Positions 58,489-64,000 of a DNA stretch of 64,000 bases are shown piece by piece (within the stretch, counting starts at the first letter, position 1; the number at the start of each line of letters is the position of its first letter). Below the pieces are notes generated by a model that worked only from the letters and a program-made list of their open reading frames with translations, ran no database searches and had not been told where the DNA came from. This DNA is from Euzebya sp. (lineage in GTDB: Bacteria; Actinomycetota; Nitriliruptoria; Euzebyales; Euzebyaceae). The translations under genes were made by a program, and so were the position numbers. The DNA is taken from assembly GCF_964222135.1 (NCBI RefSeq), contig NZ_CAXQBR010000022.1, positions 1 through 64,000 on the forward strand, read 5' to 3'.

Positions 58489-59793
58489 CTACTGACCGGC
58501 GTCGATGCGGATCTCGGTCACCCGGAAGCCGGTCCGGGCCGTCACCGTGAACCGCAGCGGCCCGTGGACCACCGTGGTGCCGACCGCCGGGACCTGCCCG
58601 ATCTCGTGCTCGAGGAAGCCGGCGAGGGTCTCGTAGGGACCGTCGGGCAGCGCCAGCCCGGTGCGGTCGGCGAGCTCGTGCGGCCGGAGCGTCCCCGGCA
58701 CCACCATCTGGCCGTCCGGTCGGCGTCGCAGCCGCCGTGACACGCGGTCGGTCTCGTCGTCGAAGTCGCCGATCAGCTCCTCGACGATGTCCTCCATCGC
58801 GACGAGGCCACTCACCGACCCGTACTCGTCGACGACCATGGCGACGTGCTGGCGCTCCGATCGCATGTCGAGGAGGAGGTCCTCGATCGGCCGGGAGTCC
58901 GGCACGACCAGCGCCGGCCGGGCGAGCGCGGCGATGCCCTCCCCGGCATCGCTCCCGGCGTCGTCGACCCGGCTGAGGATCAGGTCCTTCACCGTCAGCA
59001 CGCCGAGGACGTGGTCGAGGTCGCCGGAGTGCACCGGGATCCTCGACCGGCCGGTCCGGCGGGCGAGCTGCAGCACCTCCTCCCGCGACGCGTCGGCCGG
59101 GACGCTGACGATGTCGCCGCGGGGGATCATCACCGACTCGGCGTCGAGGCCCGACAGCTCGAGGGCCCGGCTGAGCAGGGTCTGCTCGTCCCCGCCGATC
59201 GTCCCCTCCCGGGCGCTCTCGCGGATGACCATCAGCAGGTCGCTCGGCGCGTGGGCCACCGCCAGCTCCTCCTGCGGCTCCACGCCGACCAGCCGCACCA
59301 GCCCGTTCGCCATGGCGTTCAGCGCGACGATGACCGGCCGGAACACGGTGACGAACACCCGGAACGGCCGGGCCAGCGCCAGCGCGGACCGCTCGGGGTC
59401 GGCGATCGCCCAGGACTTCGGCGCCATCTCGCCGACGACCATGTGGAGGAACACCACGATCGACAGGCCGATCCCGAAGCCGATCGCCAGCGACGCCTCC
59501 TCGGGCAGCGGGGTGTTGTCGGCCAGCAGGTGCTCGAAGAAGCCGGCGACGAGCGGCTCGGCGACCGTGCCCAGGCCGAGGCTCGCCATCGTGATGCCGA
59601 GCTGGGCGCCGGCGAGGGTCACCGACAGCTCCCGCAGCCCGGTGATCGCCGCCTCGGCGCGGGTGTCGCCCTCGGCGGCGAGCTGCTCCATGCGCGTGCG
59701 GCGCGCGGCCAGCAGCGCGAACTCCGCCGCGACGAACACGCCGTTGGCGATCAGCAGCAGGATGGCGACCACGCCGCCGACGAGGCCGGTCAT
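58489..59793 (-). CDS. CorC/CNNM (hemolysin-C-like) membrane protein, second copy
   Basis: A 434-residue protein: DUF21 membrane domain with three or four helices (IANGVFVAAEFALLAARRTRMEQLA, GITMASLGLGTVAEPL, VVFLHMVVGEMAPKSWAIADPE), a CBS pair (VMIPRGDIVSVPAD and VLGVLTVKDLI; VAMVVDEYGSVSGLVAMEDIVEELIGDF) and a C-terminal CorC-HlyC domain. Such proteins are linked to Mg2+ or other cation efflux. Its start overlaps the upstream paralogue's stop (ATGA). Confidence 0.87.
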   Translation of the reverse strand: MTGLVGGVVAILLLIANGVFVAAEFALLAARRTRMEQLAAEGDTRAEAAITGLRELSVTLAGAQLGITMASLGLGTVAEPLVAGFFEHLLADNTPLPEEASLAIGFGIGLSIVVFLHMVVGEMAPKSWAIADPERSALALARPFRVFVTVFRPVIVALNAMANGLVRLVGVEPQEELAVAHAPSDLLMVIRESAREGTIGGDEQTLLSRALELSGLDAESVMIPRGDIVSVPADASREEVLQLARRTGRSRIPVHSGDLDHVLGVLTVKDLILSRVDDAGSDAGEGIAALARPALVVPDSRPIEDLLLDMRSERQHVAMVVDEYGSVSGLVAMEDIVEELIGDFDDETDRVSRRLRRRPDGQMVVPGTLRPHELADRTGLALPDGPYETLAGFLEHEIGQVPAVGTTVVHGPLRFTVTARTGFRVTEIRIDAGQ

Positions 59794-61124
59794 GGCAGCG
59801 GCCCGCGCTCGGGTGCGGCGGTCGAGGCCAGTGACAGGCGCACGGACTGCACCGCGTGGCGGTGGACGCTGAGGACGTCGAGCACGATGCCGTCGACCTC
59901 GACGCGGTCGCCGACCGTCGGCACCCGCCCGAGCTGGGCCATGACCAGGCCGCTCACCGTGTCGTGATCGCCCTCGGGCAGCGCGATGCCGGTGTCGCGT
60001 CGCACCTCGTCCATCCGCCAGCCGCCCGGCACCCGCCAGCTGCCGTCCGCCCGGCGCACCGGCGACCGCTCGAACGGGTCGTGCTCGTCGAGGATCTCGC
60101 CCACGAGCTCCTCGATGACGTCCTCGAGGGTGACGATCCCGGCGGTCCCCCCGAACTCGTCGACGACGATCGCGAGCTGGGTGTGGGCGTCGCGCAGCAG
60201 GCGCAGGACCTCCGGCAGCGGCGCGGTCTCGGGGACCGCCATCTCCCCCTCGACCAGGGCGCGGACCGGGGTGATGCCGAGCTCGTCGGCGGCGACGTCG
60301 ACCAGCTCCTTGATGCTCACGACGCCGCGGACGTCGTCGAGGCCCTCGGGTCCCGTCACGGGGAACCGGGTGTGGCCCGTCTCGGCTGCCAGGGCGACCA
60401 GCTCGTCGCACGTGGCGTCGTCGGCGATCCAGACCACCTCCGACCGCGGGCGCATCGCGTCGTCCGCCTTCAGCTCGCGGAACTCGATCGATCGCTGCAG
60501 CAGCCCGCTCACCCCCGCCTCCAGCGCGCCGGACTCCGACGAGCTGGCGATGATGTGCTCGAGCTCGTCGAGGGTGACGGCCTGGGCGATCTCCTCCACC
60601 GGCTCGATGCCGACCGCGCGGATCAGCGCGTTGGCCGAGCCGTCGAACAGCCGGATCACCGGACCGAACAGGCGCAGGTACAGCTGCTGGCTGCGCGCGA
60701 CGCCGCGGGCGACGTCCTCGGCCTTCGCGATCGCGAGGTTCTTCGGCCCGAGCTCGCCGACGACCATCTGCGCCGCGGTCGAGAACACCAGGCCGATGGT
60801 CAGCGCCACCGCCGTCGACGACGCCGCGGGGACGCCGAGCGGCTCGAGGACCGGGGCGAACAGCGCGCCGAACACCGGCTCGGCGATGAACCCGACCGCC
60901 AGGGACGTCACGGTGATGCCGAGCTGGGCGCCGGACAGCGCGAAGCTGAGCCGCTCGATGACCGCGACGGCCCGTGACGCACGGCGGTCGCCGTCGGCCG
61001 CCGCGGTCTCGAGGCGGCTCCGCCGCGCGGCGACCAGCGCGAACTCGGCCGCCACGAAGTAGCCGTTCGCGAGGATCAGGGCGATGACGGCCGCCAGCCC
61101 GAGCAGCGTCACCGGGTGCGGCAC
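59790..61124 (-). CDS. CorC/CNNM (hemolysin-C-like) membrane protein, first copy
   Basis: A 444-residue paralogue of the next gene with the same three-part plan: DUF21 (ILANGYFVAAEFALVAARRSRLE, MVVGELGPKNLAIAKAED), CBS pair (DAMRPRSEVVWIADD, LAIVVDEFGGTAGIVTLEDVIEELVGEILDEHD) and a CorC-HlyC tail. Tandem copies that overlap by four bases suggest a heteromeric or redundant cation-efflux unit. Starts 55 bases before the VanW gene end on the same strand. Confidence 0.87.
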   Translation of the reverse strand: MPHPVTLLGLAAVIALILANGYFVAAEFALVAARRSRLETAAADGDRRASRAVAVIERLSFALSGAQLGITVTSLAVGFIAEPVFGALFAPVLEPLGVPAASSTAVALTIGLVFSTAAQMVVGELGPKNLAIAKAEDVARGVARSQQLYLRLFGPVIRLFDGSANALIRAVGIEPVEEIAQAVTLDELEHIIASSSESGALEAGVSGLLQRSIEFRELKADDAMRPRSEVVWIADDATCDELVALAAETGHTRFPVTGPEGLDDVRGVVSIKELVDVAADELGITPVRALVEGEMAVPETAPLPEVLRLLRDAHTQLAIVVDEFGGTAGIVTLEDVIEELVGEILDEHDPFERSPVRRADGSWRVPGGWRMDEVRRDTGIALPEGDHDTVSGLVMAQLGRVPTVGDRVEVDGIVLDVLSVHRHAVQSVRLSLASTAAPERGPLP

Positions 61125-61179
61125 CTCATGGCCGGCAAGTCTCCCACATCCTCCGGACGCTGCAGGTGGTCCGCCGCGG

Positions 61180-63201
61180 TCACCCGGCGGGCTCGGGCGC
61201 CGGGGTGGGCGTCGGTGCCGCGGTCGGCTCGGGATCGGGCGCGGGTGGGGGTGGCGGAGGGGGTGGCGGGGGAGGGGGAGGGGCCGGCTCGTCGGGGGGC
61301 TCGGTCACGACGGGGTCCGCGGGCTCCTCGCCAGACGCGTCGTCCGGCGCGTCGTCGGTGGGATCGTCCTCGGGGGGCTCGGTGGGGCCGTCCGCCGCAC
61401 CCGTGCCGACCTCGATGATCCGCGGCTCGGGGAGGTAGGTGGTCGTGAACCGCTCGACCTCCTCGCGGCCGTCGACGTAGCGGATGGTGCGGGTGATGTC
61501 GACGCTGAAGCCCGGCCGGCCGCCCTGGGCGACCCGCTCGTCGCCGGCGTCGAGCTCGTCGGTCTCGGTCCGCTCCTCGCGCGGCTCCCGGATCCCGTAG
61601 CGCTCGCTGGTGGTGGACTCCACCTCGGCCCAGGTGGTCGACACCAGCGCGACGGTCACCGACGTGTCGGTGTGGGAGGTGGCGACGTAGATGCCGTGGG
61701 GGGAGTCGTTGCGGAACGCCACGTCGATCGGCGGGTCGAAGTTCAACGTCGCCTCGCGCCCGACCGGGTAGCGGGGGATGTAGTAGCTGTGCGGCTTGAA
61801 CTCGAGGATCTCGTAGCCGCCGAAGAAGACGGCGTTGAACAGCGTCGTCGCGAACTGGCTGACCCCTCCACCGATCTGGTCGGTGAACTCGCCGCCGGAG
61901 ATCGCGCCGCCGTCGACGAAGCCGGCCTCGGTCGTGCGCGGCCCGACGTGGGCGTTGAGGGAGAAGGTCTCGCCGGGCCCGACGACCGCGCCGTCGACGA
62001 GGTCGGCCATCCGCTGGATGTTGGTGACCCGGCCCTCGCAGCAGGCGTGCTCCGTCGTGTAGGTGGCGACCACCTCGCGGATGCCGAGGGCCTCGAGCTC
62101 GGCGGTGGTCACCTCCGGCTCGAGGTTCTCGCCCTCGAGCGGCACGGTCCGGGGACCGACCGAGGTCGCGACCTCGAGGAGCTGGTCCGCCGCCACGACC
62201 GCGTCGAAGGCGAATCCGGGGGAGGACCCGACGAGCTGGACGGCGTCGCCGCGCACATCGACGACCGCGTCACGGGGGGGCTCGGACAGCGCGGCGCGCC
62301 GCTCGTCGCCCACCAGGCCGGCGAGGGCGGAGGGGTCGACGACGAGCTCGAGGGCGGCCGCGCCCGGCGTGGCGGTGACCGGCTCGGCGCGGACGGCCAG
62401 CAGGTCACCGATCTGCTCGGCGGTGAACGTCAGCGCCGCCTCCCCCCGGGTGAGGGTGACGGGCGCGCTGATCGCCCGGTCGACGTCGGCGGCCAGGCGT
62501 GCGAGGAGGTCCTCGTCGGCGGAGGGGGTGGCGGTGGTCGTGGGGACGTCCACGATCGTGACCTCGGCGTCGTCGGTGTCGGCCTCGTCGACCGCGGCGA
62601 GCAGGCGGTCGCGGAGGGCGGCGGCGTCGATGATCTCACCCGGCGGCGGGGGGAGGACCTCGACCAGCGAGCCGGCGACGAGGACCTCCCCGCGGACGGC
62701 GTCCAGGCCGAGGTCCTCCCCGAGGGCGATCACCCACCGGCGGTACGCCGCGTCGTCGACGACCTCGACAGGCCGGACCCGGGTCGTGGTGAACCCGGCG
62801 GTCAGGTGGTCGGCCATGGCGGCGAGCGGGTTGAGCTGCCGGCCGTGGCGGAGGACCGCGTCGACGGTCGCGTCGACGTCGACGGCGTAGCCCGCCGCGC
62901 CCGCCGAGGTGGGCACGCGCAGGGGACCGCGCTGGACGTCGATGCGCCGGGCCGCCCGGTCGGCGCCCATCGTCGCCACCGCCTGGCGGAGGGCCGCCTC
63001 CTCGAGCCCGCCGACCTCCACCCCGCCGACCACGGTGCCCGGCAGCGCACCGGGTCGGGCGCTCCGGAACGCGATCAGGCCCGCGGCGGCCGCCACGACG
63101 ACCACGCCGGCGACGACGGCGGGGCGCAGCCAGGCCGGCCGGCCCGCCCTGCCGCCCGCCGGACGGTGCCGCCGCGGTCGCGGGGCAGGACGCGTCGCCA
63201 T
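61180..63201 (-). CDS. VanW-family cell-wall protein with proline-rich tail
   Basis: A 673-residue membrane-anchored protein: a basic N-terminus and one helix (residues about 28-48), two peptidoglycan-binding-4 (YoaR-like) repeats (residues 55-330), and the VanW domain with VGPGETFSLNAHVGPRTTEAGF and GGGVSQFATTLFNAVFFGGYEI. A Glu/Asp/Pro-rich tail of about 90 residues with a run of 14 prolines ends it. Related proteins carry L,D-transpeptidase or G5 parts; neither is here. TAGGCT ten bases before the ATG suggests a near-leaderless mRNA. Confidence 0.85.
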   Translation of the reverse strand: MATRPAPRPRRHRPAGGRAGRPAWLRPAVVAGVVVVAAAAGLIAFRSARPGALPGTVVGGVEVGGLEEAALRQAVATMGADRAARRIDVQRGPLRVPTSAGAAGYAVDVDATVDAVLRHGRQLNPLAAMADHLTAGFTTTRVRPVEVVDDAAYRRWVIALGEDLGLDAVRGEVLVAGSLVEVLPPPPGEIIDAAALRDRLLAAVDEADTDDAEVTIVDVPTTTATPSADEDLLARLAADVDRAISAPVTLTRGEAALTFTAEQIGDLLAVRAEPVTATPGAAALELVVDPSALAGLVGDERRAALSEPPRDAVVDVRGDAVQLVGSSPGFAFDAVVAADQLLEVATSVGPRTVPLEGENLEPEVTTAELEALGIREVVATYTTEHACCEGRVTNIQRMADLVDGAVVGPGETFSLNAHVGPRTTEAGFVDGGAISGGEFTDQIGGGVSQFATTLFNAVFFGGYEILEFKPHSYYIPRYPVGREATLNFDPPIDVAFRNDSPHGIYVATSHTDTSVTVALVSTTWAEVESTTSERYGIREPREERTETDELDAGDERVAQGGRPGFSVDITRTIRYVDGREEVERFTTTYLPEPRIIEVGTGAADGPTEPPEDDPTDDAPDDASGEEPADPVVTEPPDEPAPPPPPPPPPPPPPAPDPEPTAAPTPTPAPEPAG

Positions 63202-63415
63202 GTTGACGCCCAGCCTACGGTGCGTGGTCTGCCGCGACGACCTGTGCGCTCGCGGTCCGGCACCGGCGGACACCTGTCCGTTCGCCTCGTTGATTCGCGG
63301 TCGACCACGGGGTACACCTCGTGCCGCTTCCCCGTGACAACCCATCGAACGCACACCGCGGCCTCCCCTGGCCGCGGAGTCGTCCTTGCCGTTACGGATG
63401 GTCGTGCCCCCACGA
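63202..63415. other. Divergent intergenic region with two putative promoters
   Basis: The 214 bases between the VanW gene and the last gene hold a TAGGCT -10 box on the minus strand (63217-63212) and TTACGGAT near 63391-63398 on the plus strand. CCGCGGCCTCCCCTGGCCGCGG (22 bases near 63357, arms CCGCGG) makes a hairpin of unknown role. No conserved coding sequence seen. Confidence 0.35.
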
Positions 63416-64000
63416 ATGCCGGAAGCCCCCACGCTCGCGCCCTCGTCCGCGCGCCGCGCCATCGCGGTGCTGTGCCTCCTCGCGATGGCCCTCACCGCCC
63501 TGCCGGCGGTGGCCGCCAGCCCGGAGGAGGACCGGATCGCCGCGACGCGCGCGCAGCTGCAGGCGGGGCGCGACGAGCTCGAGTCGGCGCGATCAGACGC
63601 CGAGGGGGACCAGATCGCCCTCGAGGACGCCGACCGGCAGCTGCAGGCCGCCTTCGACGCGGTCGAGGCCGCGTCGCAGGCCGTCGCACGGCAGCAGGAG
63701 GCCGTCGCGGACGCCGAGGCCCGGCTGGCCGAGGCGCGCGCGGAGCTGGCCCAGCAGCGCGAGCTGATGGGCGAGCGCGTCGCCCGGCTCTACCGGCAGG
63801 CCCGCCCCGACGACGTCATCCAGGTCCTCGGCGCCAACTCCGTCACCCAGGCGGTGCGCCAGAGCGCCTACATGAGCGCCATCGGGCGCGAGGACCGCGC
63901 CGCGGTCGAGACCCTGGCCAACGCCGAGCGCCGCGTCGTCGCCGAGGAGCAGGCCCTCGAGGCCGAGGAGGTCGCCCTCGGCAACGTCCTCACCGAGCAG
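63416..64000 (+). CDS. Secreted coiled-coil protein, probable peptidoglycan hydrolase (truncated by window edge)
   Basis: At least 195 residues, open to the end of the window. A signal peptide (VLCLLAMALTALPAVAAS, cut after residue about 35) is followed by a long coiled coil of Ala, Glu, Gln and Arg (ATRAQLQAGRDELESARSDAE onward), then QVLGANSVTQAVRQSAYMSAI, a segment seen in actinobacterial RipA/NlpC-P60 or M23 hydrolases with N-terminal coiled coils. The catalytic domain would lie beyond the window. ATGs at 63398 and 63416 are both possible starts. Confidence 0.7.
   Translation, partial: MPEAPTLAPSSARRAIAVLCLLAMALTALPAVAASPEEDRIAATRAQLQAGRDELESARSDAEGDQIALEDADRQLQAAFDAVEAASQAVARQQEAVADAEARLAEARAELAQQRELMGERVARLYRQARPDDVIQVLGANSVTQAVRQSAYMSAIGREDRAAVETLANAERRVVAEEQALEAEEVALGNVLTEQ

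Noticed and set aside
61230-61290. GGG/GGT-rich tract as a satellite or G-quadruplex regulatory site
   Set aside because: It is the coding sequence of the proline run in the VanW protein; composition explains it.

Overview
The window is 64 kb of very GC-rich, gene-dense bacterial DNA with strong G/C preference at third codon positions, frequent GTG starts, many ATGA/GTGA start-stop overlaps and several start codons lying a few bases after a TAnnnT -10 box (leaderless style). Together with a SufR-SufB-SufD-SufC-SufS-SufU-SufT operon, a HemD-like/winged-helix nitrate regulator of the NnaR type and a GlnR-like box, this points to a high-GC actinobacterium. A deep-branching lineage such as Nitriliruptoria is an inference; no marker in the window proves it. 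No rRNA, tRNA, IS transposase, prophage or CRISPR array was seen.

Layout. 1-7.1 kb: an aromatic-acid catabolic operon on the minus strand, read vdh-like aldehyde dehydrogenase, pcaC, pcaH, pcaG, pcaI, pcaJ, pcaB, pcaD, behind a promoter with an inverted-repeat operator. It would take an aromatic aldehyde and protocatechuate to 3-oxoadipyl-CoA; the thiolase PcaF and a regulator are not in the window. 7.1-13.6 kb: a nuclease-fold protein, an unknown gene, a MoxR ATPase/vWA pair, and a frameshifted TrpB2. 13.6-27 kb: mixed housekeeping genes (RecD2, dienelactone hydrolase, MscL, TsaC/Sua5, a large acyl-CoA dehydrogenase, a sugar transferase, CobS, an IF-1 with an N-terminal extension). 27-31 kb: a 1368-residue secreted SGNH-hydrolase/cell-wall-binding protein. 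32-36 kb: an S1-domain protein and a four-gene OpuC/OsmF-type compatible-solute ABC transporter. 36-44 kb: the complete SUF iron-sulfur operon with a Rieske ferredoxin gene and an unknown last gene. 44-52 kb: assimilatory nitrate/nitrite genes (NarK-type transporter, NirD, NirB, NnaR-like regulator, nitrate reductase) with GlnR-like boxes. 52-64 kb: a divergent SDR/XRE pair, a degenerate methyltransferase, LutABC lactate oxidation, MoeZ-type sulfur activation, two CorC/CNNM proteins, a VanW protein and the start of a coiled-coil secreted protein.

Besides genes, the window carries small repeats that ordinary annotation would miss: (i) two ~130-bp palindromic elements with shared terminal inverted repeats in opposite orientation (13628-13758 and 23807-23935); (ii) a REP-like sequence with 24 identical bases found once as an intergenic hairpin (44058-44114) and once inside the vWA coding sequence (from 11439); (iii) an ~80-bp hairpin insertion flanked by a direct duplication at the pcaH-pcaG junction. 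There are also gene remnants (an S66 peptidase N-terminus, a BTAD-domain C-terminus, an internally deleted methyltransferase) and one probable 4-bp deletion in trpB2. I found no clear candidate for a wholly new multi-gene system; the repeat families and the unknown gene that ends the suf operon are the least explained parts.
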